Source: Apodospora peruviana
Taxonomy: Eukaryota; Ascomycota; Sordariomycetes; Sordariales; Lasiosphaeriaceae
Length of the DNA: 64,000 nt
Assembly (NCBI GenBank): GCA_033439685.1
Contig: JAUEDM010000002.1
Coordinates: forward strand, 6,262,001 to 6,326,000
Direction of reading: 5' to 3'
Shown here: piece after piece, positions 1-10,828 of the stretch
How the letters are laid out: each line of letters begins with the position of its first letter
Numbering within the stretch: position 1 is the stretch's first letter
The notes under the pieces: model-generated
What the model was told of the DNA's origin: nothing
The model's database searches: none
The model's input: only the letters and a program-made list of their open reading frames with translations
Position numbers and translations under genes: made by a program

Positions 1-99
1 GATCGGCACAGGTCGTTATCCCCACTAGCATAACTGCGATATAGGTGAGTGCGAATTGCTTCAACTCTAGCTGAGGGAGTAGGTAGAAAAGGGGTATCG

Positions 100-235
100 A
101 AGGTCGGCCAAAGTGGGTCTACCGAAAAAGGGGTTTCGGCTCGGACTGTCTCGGCGCATTGGCAACAATGCTCGGCACTCCCTTTCGAAGCTCGGCGCAC
201 TCGCTGTCGGTGCTGGCATTTATTGCCAAAGCCGA
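100..235. repeat. Dispersed repeat, copy 1
   Basis: This segment resembles 53851-53990 over roughly 140 bp. Both contain the words AAAGTGGGT, AAAAAGGGGTT, CGGCTCG and CTCCCTTTCG in the same order and spacing. The copies have diverged by substitutions and small indels, and no terminal inverted repeat or target duplication was recognised. It could be a degenerate transposon piece; the class is unknown. Confidence 0.55.
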
Positions 236-727
236 GTTCTTTTTGTATTTCGAGTATATAGATGATTGACGGCTGAAAGCCGTTAGCAGACTACTTCTGA
301 TAGACAATTCACTTCTTTCAATGACCCCTGTGGATGACATTATTTTCAACGTGTTAGGGGGAGATTTGGCCTAGGCAGGCTGGGACTGGCGTAGACCCTG
401 TTAGGACCGGCCGCCTGTACTAACCGGTGGTTGGGCAGGACCTCTACTATGTAGTAATCTCGGTAAGCCCTGTCATATCCGAACTTTTTCCATTGGACTG
501 GTGGTGACGACTCTGCCAATCTCAGCTGGGATGGGCTTAGCCAGATCCTCCCGACGCAACCCCAGGTCCGAGTCTTGGCTTGGCTAGTGACGACTATCCT
601 AGCCATTTCGACCTCCATACGGGTTACCCCTGATCGACTATACGAGCTTTCTCAACGGCACACACCTGTCAAGACCAGAACTATCTTGGCGAGTGCTACG
701 TGAGCCCTGTCGACAGCTGTGTACAGT

Positions 728-748
728 TGTGTGTGTGTGTGTGTGTGT
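728..748. repeat. (GT)n microsatellite
   Basis: An uninterrupted GT run of about ten units lies in non-coding DNA. Confidence 0.85.
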
Positions 749-2357
749 ATGGGGGTTTTGTTTCTTTGGTGGACTTTTAAATACGTAACTGATTTAACTC
801 GCAGCGCGGTGTTAAGTTACCAGAAATCGAAGTTATACGAACGGTGTAGAGGAAAGAGGCAAAGTGAGACTTGAACATTATAGCAATACTGAGACTAGTT
901 GATGGCATGAAGTGTGTTCTTTCATTGGTGGGTCACATCCGTAGGCGTCTCTTTACAGCTCCAGAACATCCCATGGTATTCCAGGGAGGGAGAGTTCTCA
1001 TGTCCCAAATGCAAATCGAATTGGGACAGATTCGGGAGACCTTCTTAACCACTTCCTCACCGCACGTGCATGAGGGAGTTCCAGGACGGGCTAGACAAGA
1101 AGATATTGAGAGTAAGGAGCAGCCCGAATCGGAGCTCACCAACCAGAAGCAGAAGGAGAACACCTGGGCGGCTTCGGGTTGATGGGAGGCAAAATTTCCT
1201 TCACACAACCCAGCTACATCCTGCTTGAAGCATTGCTCGGATTGTTTTTTATCCGTCTTGACGCGCAAGGAAACTCATCTTGACAACTCTTTCCCACTCC
1301 TCTCGCCCAAAAGAAAGAAATGAAAAAGCCCATACCGCAATCGTTCTGTTTCCATCCCATCCCAAGAGTAACTCTCCGCACTTTGGCTTGCCCCGGCAGA
1401 CTTTGTCTTGCGTGATGAGGGTTCCTGCTTGACCGAGTCATTGTTCGACTTGTCAAAGCGGTGACTAAGGAAAGGGATGTAAGAGCCATTGGCGCCGGGT
1501 TCTTTCGACCGCCAATCTTGCCGTTTATTAGGGATGTCGTTCTGTTTCTAGAATCACGCCAACCCCTTGAATTTATGTCAGTTATCCAGAAGAAGTTCTC
1601 ACTCTCGCGTTATCCTTTCGGTCTCGCGTAACTCTGCTCCAACCGGCGGACAGGTGAGATTCACTCCTGCGAATCTGGGAGTTTCCCATCGCGTGAAGCG
1701 CCAAGGAGGCGCCATACCGACTGCTATTCGTTTCTAACCCCGTGTGGCAAATCCATACCAGCACACCAGCAAAATCTAACACCTTACATGGTGCATGAAC
1801 GGGTCAAACTAGGCTGGACACGATCCGGAGAGGGCGGAGGGCGGAGAGCGGTGTATGGCTCTTTCAATCGTGCTAGCCGGTTCAGCTACTGGCTTGATGC
1901 TGGGAAATCTGTCCCCGTCGCCTAAAGGAAAGTCGAATATGTCCATCGTTTTCAAGGCATGACGCGGCAGCAAGTGGAGAGCTTCGGACTTGAAGCCGCA
2001 ATTTAGTAAGACTGAAGCAACCAGACTTTCGTCCTGCACGGGATAGGATTCACAACGTGGCGTGGTCATGAACTGATATTCAGGTATGCTGTTGCCTCGC
2101 CATGCTGGTCACACGCGGTATATCAAATTTTTCGTCTACGAGAACTAATAACTACCTGCCGGGTTGGGTTAGTAATACTATGCTGTTGGCTCGACAGGTG
2201 GGTGGATAGGTGATTTTACGCCCTTTAGATGTCAGCTGATTGCATCTGTATCCATATTGGCATCGGAAAGAAAAGGGATTGGCCGCCTAACATTTATCCA
2301 TCAATATAATGTCGTCGTGTTACTAGTAGCGGATGTAACTCTGTTAGGGGCTTGGTT

Positions 2358-2590
2358 CACACACAAGCCGTTTCGTCAAAGAATGCAACATGTTTGCTCG
2401 GGACGGCCCTATGATTAATCCGCACACAAGCATTTCGCCAAAGAATGCCTTGACTTGCTTGCTCGGGTCAGCATCGGGACGGCCCCACGAACAATAACAG
2501 CGTTTAATGCGCACACAAGCCAAGCCTTTCGTCAAAAAATACTACTTGTTTGCTCGGGACGGCCCCGCGAACAATTACAGTGTTTAATCC
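2358..2590. repeat. Imperfect tandem repeat, about 3 copies
   Basis: Three consecutive copies of a unit of about 65-90 bp. Each has CACACAAGC, then TTTCG(T/C)CAAA, then TTGCTCGG...GGGACGGCCC, and the last two add a CGAACAAT(A/T)ACAG tail. Copies start near 2358, 2421 and 2510. The units differ by indels not divisible by three, so they do not encode a peptide repeat. It lies about 470 bp upstream of the secreted-protein gene. Confidence 0.8.
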
Positions 2591-2919
2591 CGATGTTACG
2601 CTACAGTGATCGAAAAGGACCGGGACCGAATTTTACCAGACTGCTTGGAATGGATAAAGCCCGAGGTAAACAAAAACTCGTGCAACATGACGTTGCGAGG
2701 GGCAAACTGAAACTCGGATTCGGTGAGAAGCTTGACAGACAACCATTTTCATAATCAGGCTGGCAAAGAAAACAACTGCTTTCCGACGCCCAGACGTTGT
2801 ACTCGCGTACTCCATGGAGTCCGAAATCACCGGGTGCCCTTGGTTCACAAAGACAAGATGGACGAGAAATTCCTCAGGATGTAGAAGCCTCGTAGGTTTA
2901 GACCCACTGAGAAAAGAAG

Positions 2920-2926
2920 TATAAAG
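2920..2926 (+). promoter_or_regulatory. TATA-like box of the 8-Cys secreted protein gene
   Basis: TATAAAG lies 135 bp upstream of the ATG at 3061, followed by CT-rich leader sequence, a usual spacing for a fungal promoter with a 5' leader. Confidence 0.45.
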
Positions 2927-3060
2927 AGAAGGAAGTCTGCTGCAGCAATATCTCTCTTCTTTCTTCACCGCACTCATCATCTAAAGCTCATTGCATCCAT
3001 CTTCAGTTCTTATCAAACCTCCCTGTTTCCACAGATTCAATAAATAAAAACAACTTCAAG

Positions 3061-3785
3061 ATGCAACTCGTCAACCTCACCGTCCTTCTCGGCCTTGCCG
3101 CATCGGTTTCGGCCATCGATGCCGCTCTCAGAGTCAGAGGCGGCTGCGATTCCCGCGGTGGAGGCGCTGTCTGCACAAACTTGAACCCCAATGTAAGCCA
3201 TCCTTCCTCTCCTTCGATAAAAATCCGGCACACATTACCCCTTGAATATCATAAAGTTGTTGCTAACGTACCTACCTGCTGCAGACCTGCTGCGGTGTCC
3301 CATCCGGGTCTTACAGCAGTCTCGTCTTCTACGCCGTCCCGAAAAACTGGTTCCTCGAGCTCCGCGGACATGAGGGTGGCAACTGCGGCCGGGTCAAGAC
3401 CGTCGACACTCTGTTCGGCGGCACCGAGAGGTGTCTCAACAGTGGGCCTTACACCGGAGCAGGCTACAGCTTTCTCTGTAAGTGCTGCAGCAAATTCCTT
3501 ACCTACCTGAACTTTTCGCAATATCTCCAACCAAGTTGCTAACTAACTTTGACACTCACTACAGCGAGGAAGAGGGGTGAGAAGATTGAGGCGGATGAGT
3601 GTTCCGCATCGGCAACTCCATGCACTCCGGTCGCGCCGGATCAGTTGTTCCTTGCTGATGGACAGAAGTACAACATTGTCGACATGGAGATCGGTCTCCT
3701 TGAGGAACTGACTGGGCTTATGGAGAACGGATCTACCAAAGCGGATATTCCAGCTGTCTTCAAGACCTTTGAGATTTCGGCTTAG
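3061..3785 (+). CDS. Small secreted 8-cysteine protein, three exons
   Basis: Function unknown. Predicted exons are 3061-3192, 3285-3477 and 3565-3785, joining in frame to 181 aa. Introns have GTAAGC/GTAAGT donors, TGCTAAC-type branch sites and CAG acceptors. Residues 1-18 form a signal peptide with a hydrophobic core ending in VSA. The mature part has eight cysteines (29, 38, 46, 47, 78, 94, 121, 128), consistent with four disulfides, including a CC pair right after intron 1. An RKR at 110-112, created across intron 2, could be a Kex2-type cleavage site separating a Cys-rich N-half from an acidic C-half. Size, secretion and cysteine content fit the broad effector-like class of small secreted fungal proteins, but I recognise no named family. 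A TATA-like box lies 135 bp upstream. Confidence 0.8.
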
Positions 3786-4111
3786 ATATGGATATAAAGT
3801 TTGAAGGAGGAGTTGGTAAGTGTGGCGCGAGGTGGTCAATTGGCTGTTATGTTTTTCATTCTCACAGTGGACAGTATGTACATACAACCACCGTGACAGT
3901 TCCATGCTTTGTTGGCACTCGCCAGAAAAGTATTGTCCTGTCTTTGCATTTTGTTTCTTCTTCTTTATAGATAGTTTCCTATACAGTGGGTGGGGGGATG
4001 AATGCCGCGCATTCCCCGTCCGAGGATTCATGAACTCCTCACACAAGCAAAATCAAGTTCATTGTTAACTAACGTTATCTTGTTTTACTTGAATAAAGAG
4101 CAATCTTATCA

Positions 4112-5972
4112 GTGACAGTGCTTATCTGTCTGACCGGCGGTATTTCCGATATTATTCGTCCCAAGAAAGAGAACAGACAAGTGCAGCAGAATCTTCTGTT
4201 CAAGATATTCGACTATCTCATTGAGGGCTTCAACAGGGATTCCAACGAGCCCGTTTCAAGATCTGATGTCCAGTCTCGGGACATCTTGGTTTCTATGATA
4301 GACTGCCTTGACAGATGTCCTCGTCTCGCCGTTGTGTTTGCCCGACTAGAATCGCGAATCGGCACCGCATCAGCTGCACAACAACTGGCGACTACCATCA
4401 AGGTGTACGCGCCACAGATTCTCAAAGCGTATATCCTCTCCTCAAGCACCATGCATGAGCTGGTCGTGGGACCGTTCAAGCGTATCCTTTCACAAATCAA
4501 CAAACATGACCCTCACAACATTCGCGGACCTGATCCACATTGCATCTCTGACCATCAGATCGCCAGATGTGGCAATGGACCTCCTCCTCGAGTGTCTCGG
4601 CCTCGAGAGCACCCGCATTTTCTCCCTTACTACTCCGATCCCACAGTTGTGCAGCACTTTGTCCGATGCCTGATCGGCATAGCCCTGGACCACATCGGCG
4701 AAGCTGCGGAAGAAGCTCGCGTTCGGGAAGACCTGTTCGATCTGAAGCTGCTCCCTGACAACCACGACGGATATAACCTCGTCGAGGCCGAGTTCCGGAT
4801 TGACGCGAAGGGTGGGACGCCAGAGCAGTCTGCTCATGTACGGCTAGTTGCCGCCACGCCTCCGTCGAACGTCTTCTTGGGGCGGACGTACTCGATGGAT
4901 GCCTTGTTGGTGGAATCTCAGCAAGGTCGGACGAACTTTTAGTCCTTTCACCCTCCGCCGCCGTTCCTGACCGAATGGTCCTGGAGATTACACTACTTGG
5001 GCCTGTTTGCCACAACCAAGACGATGTTTGATGCGGTCGTGACTTTGGCGACTGAACAAGAGGAAGCCTGTGGGATTGCTGATCGGATTATGGGCTATAC
5101 TGCACACGAGGAGTTTCAAGGTCTCGAACAGGAAGATTTCGTGTTTACTCCCAGCCAAACGATGAACGCTAGTCAACGGCAGGCTGTTGAGACAGCTTTG
5201 AGTTCACCCCTGACTTTGTCTGTGGGGTCCTCCCGGGACGGGCAAGACTTCGACCCTCGTCGAGATCCTCGAGGCCCTCATGCTTGCTCATCCGAAGGAG
5301 AGAATTCTCGTGGCGGCACCGACGCACAACGCAGTTGACAATGTCATGCGTCGATACCTCCAAGACCTAGCCAAGGACAACAACCGTGGCAGCGCGCCAT
5401 CGTCCTTCCCAATACCCTTGCGAGTTTCGACAGAGGTCAGTAACTCTAACCCCCATATGCTTGTTAAACATAGCTATTTAGTGATTGAATGACACAATGT
5501 CAGAAAGCCGTGTTAGTCGGCGACCACGGACAGCTCCGGCCGACGGTGCAGCCACATGCGGCAGCCCAGGGGTTTGATGTGTCTCTGTTCGAGAGGCTGT
5601 ACACTGCACCGGCGGGGTCAGGCGGGGGGGCGATCAAAAAGGTCATGCTTGACACGCAGTATCGTATGCACGAGACGATTTGCAAGTTCAGTTCCGACGA
5701 GTTCTACAACTCTGGACTGAAAACAGGTATCGACTCGGTGACTGCACGACCGCTGTTCAATTCCTTGTTTACGTGGCCACCGCCAGTACTACGTACCAGT
5801 GGTGGAAAAGGGGGGAGATGTATCGAGGATGGTCTTTGTCGAGTGCGCGAGCAAAGAGGACCTTGGGCATGAATTGAAGAGTAACCAGGGCCAAGCACAG
5901 CTTTGTCTTCATATCTGTGATCTTCTGCGCAGACCGGCTGCCCCCTCAACAACTATTACATCTCAAGTATGA
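4112..5972 (+). pseudogene. Decayed NFX1-type superfamily 1 RNA helicase
   Basis: Homology-like stretches run in order through several frames. The 5' helical region (4150-4500) continues in another frame at 4500-4640, returns at about 4640-4935, shifts again before about 4990, and reaches the helicase core near 5165 with MNASQRQAVE, a Q-motif-like start. At the P-loop one extra base near 5229 breaks the frame: before it the protein reads SPLTLSVG, after it PPGTGKTSTLVEI, then the motif Ia region APTHNAVDNVM. Motif III (VLVGDHGQLRP) and motif IV (LDTQYRMHE) follow at 5510-5690, but the motif II (DExx) segment expected between is missing, implying an internal deletion. Another frame change near 5800 leads to the SKSNQGQA-like C-terminal motif, and the frame ends at TGA 5970. 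Related intact fungal proteins act in RNA silencing or RNA metabolism; this copy cannot make a working helicase. Confidence 0.85.
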
Positions 5973-6779
5973 GTTTCCGGGCAATTCAGCTCCGTTTCTG
6001 GAGGTCGCGACTCCAAATCTAGGCGCCTGTGTCGCCGATTTTGGAGTCAAATTTCCCGCCAAGACCCGCCCCCACTAGGCACACACACTCCCATAACGAA
6101 TTCAGTCCGACCCCTACAACCTAACACCATGGCGGAAAATAAAAATTAACTGATGGGCGGCAATGCAAGCCATCATCAAAAACTAAGCTAGCAATAGTTG
6201 GTGGCAATTCGAATTAAAAGACAATATTCCGCCATATCAAGTAAGCCTTTTTACACACGCTCAATCTCGAACCCCCAGCTTCAAAAATGACAATATAACA
6301 GTCTAAGCAGCGTGCTTAGCAGGCGCCAGATTACTACCTGAAGCGGCATCAGTGTCATGCTGAAGACGGAGCACCGAAAAAAAACCATGCAACGAAGACA
6401 ATGGAGAATATGAGTGTTGTAACTAATAGGTGGAGGGAGACAGTATGTTTACTCCCAATCTGCTGATTTTGACACATTACTAGTGCACGGATGTCCGTCC
6501 AATTGACTTGCCATCAATTGGGTTGGGAGTTCATAACCTCTTTGCGCTACCAGGCTATGGTGGCCGCCTTCCTCGGGAAGAAGTGGCGTCCTGTAAGACT
6601 CTAAGACTAGTTGAGTGGTATCCCTCCTAGCTAGCGAGGACGCTAGAATTCCTTTACTGAGCCGGCATTTGATGCAGGAAATCCGTGGTAGTAGCTAGTA
6701 AGTCTGGATCATACAGGTTATCTAGTTGAATTCCAAGGTCTGGAGGCAACTCTAGTACCTCACTTCCTTTTGCGGTGTC
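5973..6779. other. Non-coding, A/T-rich spacer
   Basis: No gene recognised. The stretch is A/T-rich compared with the neighbouring coding DNA and separates the helicase relic from the DUF3435 relic. It may contain the lost 5' end of the latter. Confidence 0.5.
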
Positions 6780-8780
6780 ATGGATACAGCAGAAAAGAAA
6801 GACATGACATTTCTTGATTGGATGCTTGACACTTTTCCTACAATTAGGAAAACGAGCACGGTGCTAGAATATAAACAAATGTTTTTCATGGTTTATCGAA
6901 AATCTATGAAGCGCGATTTTGATCAAGAGGCGGCTTCTGAAATACACAATGTAAGTTAAAATACACACCCTACGAGAGGATGATGCTAATACTACTTTAG
7001 TATATCATGGGCCACCTTACGATCTCATATACACTTGACACAACAACAAAGGAGAAGCCAGTTCTGAATGTCAATGACATTTATCTAATCCTTCACCATC
7101 ACTGGGTCCACGATCGGTCGAAGTTCCCAGATGAGCATCGGAGAATCCAATTAGCTCTTATGATTCTAATTCAAACCTATATTTCCACAAGGCCAAGAGT
7201 CCTCGCATATGTACCAATAAACAAGGAACGCATCGAAGCACATTATATCGGGCAGATATAAGGACGTTGATCTTAGCGCTGAGTGGAACGCCGAGGAGGA
7301 TGACTTCCGAACAGTCTCCTACCAAGATATCAAACTCTTTCTTTTGCCGAATCCAGGGGCGCCAAAAGACCTCTTCGTCATGGAAATTACTCTGAGATAT
7401 ACGAAAGGTTGGAATCAGAGGCCAATACCGTATGTCTACTATTCATTGCTGTTCTTTAACATGAAACAATCTAACACTATGATAGGAAGACATTTATATT
7501 ATATGAAGCTGATGATCTAATATTTGACGCAACTATCTTACTGGTTGCACTTGCAATTCTTGATCAAGCCTTTGGGGCCGAGATATCGTCAGTCGTGGAT
7601 ATCTACGAGATTAGGGTTACACCGGCTCGCCATTCCTTGGAGTTCAATTGGAAGGAGGATATTCTAGACATTCCAGTGTTCCGACAACCCGAGAGCAGAT
7701 CTGGCAATGTAGGAACATCCCCAACTCAGCCAATTCGCTACCACACCTATATAGGGTATTTGCAACGGCTTGGTATCGTCCCAGGTTTCATGCAAATATT
7801 AACTTGTTACATGATTCGGCGTGGGCCGGGAGAAACCCTAGTTCCATTCTCGCTAAGAACTATTGCTCTTTTACTAGCTATCGGAACGCAGGGACAGCTC
7901 CAACAAGTGATGAGCCACAAAGAATGCTGGTATATACCAAGCATATATCTATCAACCAATAAGTTCAATGCAACACTGTCGCCGCGTTTATTGGACGGCC
8001 ATCTAAGAAAACGCTGACGAGCGCGGCGACGCATATAAGCCGTTATATCGACCCTAGAGCCCTCAGTGAGGCGGGCCAACAAGAATTGGAGCAAGCAAGG
8101 GCTGAATATGGCATCTTGCGGCTCATCGAGCTACGCGACATGTACAGAGAAAGTTTGTCTCGAATTGAGAAATGTGAAACAGGCTAAGAAGGATGGAACC
8201 GAACTTTACAGAATGTATACAAACGTTGCAGCTAAGGTCAGGTCGATGAAGGTGTTAATTCGTAAAGTGGCGAAGAAAAACACGAGGCAGAAGTCCTTTG
8301 AGGACATCAACACCATTGAGATCAACCAGCAGATCCGAAATGAGCACAATGCTTATCTCGATGCACTTAAACGATACTTTAGGTCAGCAGCCAAGCCATC
8401 GACTCGAAGAGCAAAAAATGCTCGCGGAACTCATTTGTGCAGACGCCGAGAGCCTAGACAAAGAGATGAAACTGCGACACCGATTATGTACGGCCAACAC
8501 ACTCGTTTGCCTGGGACGGACAAGAGATTCACCGCGACCAAGACCCAGCTAAGACAGCTCCTCAAGTTCAAAAGCCATGTGTCCGAAACTAATGTTTCTT
8601 TTGCTACTGGGAGCATGGGGATTCCACCACATTCTATTCTGTTTATAAGACTAGGGACCATATGAAACTGCATTTACGGAGATATAATTCAGGATAGCTT
8701 AATATGTTGTCCTGAGCCGAATTGTAAGGAGGCTGTTACAATTAAAGAGGCTATAGCCCTTAATCTTATATATTCGTGCA
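6780..8780 (+). pseudogene. Decayed DUF3435 (tyrosine recombinase-like) gene
   Basis: From ATG 6780 the reading frame encodes a DUF3435-type protein with two intact-looking introns (6951-7003 and 7430-7485, GTAAGT/TAG and GTATGT/TAG). Recognisable pieces are MDTAEKKDMTFLDWM, then LNVNDIYLILHHHWV, GWNQRP, QLQQVMSHKE and a coiled, charged 3' part. The frame is broken by a one-base insertion near 7257 (GQI-stop instead of YKDVDLS), frame changes near 7840, 7975 and 8385, and in-frame stops near 8186 and 8237. A CCPEPNC element near 8702-8725 may be what is left of a C-terminal zinc finger. The family shares the tyrosine-recombinase fold, and some members are the captains that move Starship giant transposons. 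No other Starship marker (DUF3723, ferric reductase, patatin, NLR) was recognised nearby, so this may equally be a lone relic. Confidence 0.8.
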
Positions 8781-8981
8781 TTTGCCACTCCACGGCTGTA
8801 GTGGCAAAGGTGGCCGACTGTGACTCTGAGGACCAAGCCCTCCCAGACCCTTGTTTCATTCCCAGCTACCTCGCAGTCCTGCCCCTCGCTCATTGCGGTT
8901 TCCCCATACAACTTTTGCTGACAATATAAACTCCAGTGAACAGATATCAGACATTCAATTAGCCTCGACCATCGTCTTCCA

Positions 8982-10354
8982 CTACCCGTCGAATTCGCCG
9001 CCCGGAAGAAACGCCATCACTCGAGAATCATCCCCATGATAGCGTCTCAGATATTCGCAAATCGCAGGAACCTCGACCTTAGCTCTCACCTCAATCCACC
9101 AGATCCCGTTTCTCGATTTTCCGTACCATAGATACAACAAGAGCAAAGCTATCGGATCTCGTGCTCTAAGCACCTCTTCAAACGCACCATTGACGATGCG
9201 CGTAAACACCTGCGTGGGACCCATCGTGATTTTATCATCGGGAATTTCCAAGATGTGCGACACCGCATGCGCGGCTTCAAAGTACACGTTACTGTCCGCT
9301 GTGGACGACTCGTCCAGGAGACAAATCTCTGCCAGGGGGGTGGGTATGCGCTCTATACCGCGATCAGGCAAAGGTGCCAACATCTGGGCAAACGACGCGC
9401 CCAGATAGCGAAACAAACCACCCGGTCGGATGGGATTCACTACCTCCAAGAGCGCCATCTTGGCGTTGGTCATGCGTGGCCAGTCGAGGTCTGGCTCGAC
9501 CTCCGGCTTGCCTGTGCTGCCATTCTCACAATCTGGGAGACGGAGCGGTGATCTCGTCGGCCAGGATTCACGAGGCGAGGACGCATCTAAGGAGGCAAAC
9601 GTAAGGATAGCGATGGCACCTGCGGTTCCCCAGATTGCGTCCTTGTCGCGCTCAGTGGTGAGCAAAGGAAGATGCTGGTTCAGAAGTGCCGTGCCTTGTG
9701 ACCAGTGGAAACATTCTTCTACCGTGCGACGAGAGCCGAGGGAAGGATTCAGATAACGGTCGTGGGCCAATGCCACAGCTAGCGAAGCGTGCATTAGGAA
9801 GGGATACTGAGGCCAAGATGGTTAGTGTGATCTTTACCACTAGGAGAACGGCCCGAGGTTCGGGACTGCTAACCATACAGAAAAGGCTAGCTTCATTAAC
9901 TGGATATTGATTGTTGACATTTGTGGATAAAATGATTTGACAAGACCTCTCCTCAGATAGTACCGTGTGAGAGATTCAACACAACTCGGACTTAAGTCGA
10001 ACCGATATGACTCGTCCGCGGTCCAAATGGCGCTGGAAACAGGCCTACTAGGCTCTGTGGATTTCACTACCAGCTCAGCACCAGCAGCAACGGGATGCAG
10101 GTCGGGAATGTTCGACATCGAGTTACATAAGACGCCAAATGACATGCACCTTCTGCACTGAGGCTTGGTCTCGTCGCACTATTGGATCACGACTGTTAGC
10201 CATGATAAGCGCATGACACCAATGGAGAATCACCCACCCTGACTTTGCGCAACTTGCAATTTCGGCAGCCAAACCTGGATCTCCGCCGGTGCAGCTTACG
10301 CTCCATCTCCGACTGCCTCCTGGCCTCCCGTAAGATTGAAGGAGAAGAAATCAT
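8982..10354 (-). CDS. Zn2Cys6 transcription factor, three exons
   Basis: Fungal-specific DNA-binding regulator. Exons run 10354-10238, 10178-9879 and 9806-8982 and join in phase 0 to 413 aa; both introns have plausible ends (GTGGGT/TAG, GTATGG/CAG). The zinc cluster is complete only after splicing: CRNCKLRKVR ends exon 1 and CDETKPQCRRCMSFGVLC opens exon 2, giving Cys 30, 33, 40, 47, 50 and 57 with exact C-X2-C-X6-C-X6-C-X2-C-X6-C spacing. A basic run (MERKLHRRRSRFG) precedes it. The rest matches the helical regulatory region of small C6 regulators; YPFLMHASLAVALAHDR sits at the second splice. It is divergent from the MDR gene starting at 10829, so it might control that gene; this is inference from position. 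Confidence 0.88.
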
Positions 10355-10828
10355 CCTGGTCCACCGTGCTTTGCTCCTGAACTAAGACTGACTCACCAGA
10401 AAGCAAGGGAAAGATTTTTGGAGAATGGAAGTAATTTTAATGGTCAATAAGCGGTCGTCAAAGTGAGGTTGTCTCCGTTGATGCCGGACCCATCGAATCG
10501 GCTATGTATTCTGTCCCAAATCCTTTACGCTAAGCCGTTGGTCGGATATAAAGGTCCCTGATTGGATACTGGTCGATAGGATGGCGCCACAGCGTTGCAT
10601 TGTTTGAACCCAGCGGTAGTATACCTACCCTAACCGGCAGTCCGAGGATGGGGTCCGACCCATAACTGACAAGGGTCAGTTCGGATTCAGTGGATATCCA
10701 GGTCAGGCAACAGACAACCACTGTGGGTAGATAAATATGGCTTCCTTTCCAAGAGGCGAATCTCCAGCTTCCCCAGGGAACTGCTTCTTGTTTTCTACGA
10801 GGGGAAGTAAAGTCCAACAGAAAGAAAA

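Larger units (their letters stand above)
1..2340. other. Gene-poor stretch at window start
   Basis: No open frame here shows family features, splice-supported extension or sustained coding character; the short frames overlap each other on both strands. It holds one copy of a dispersed repeat (about 100-235) and a GT run (728-748). It may be intergenic or the decayed remains of something I cannot recognise. Confidence 0.5.

Noticed and set aside
2358..2590. CRISPR-like array
   Set aside because: Eukaryotic context, units are long, imperfect and lack unique equal-length spacers.
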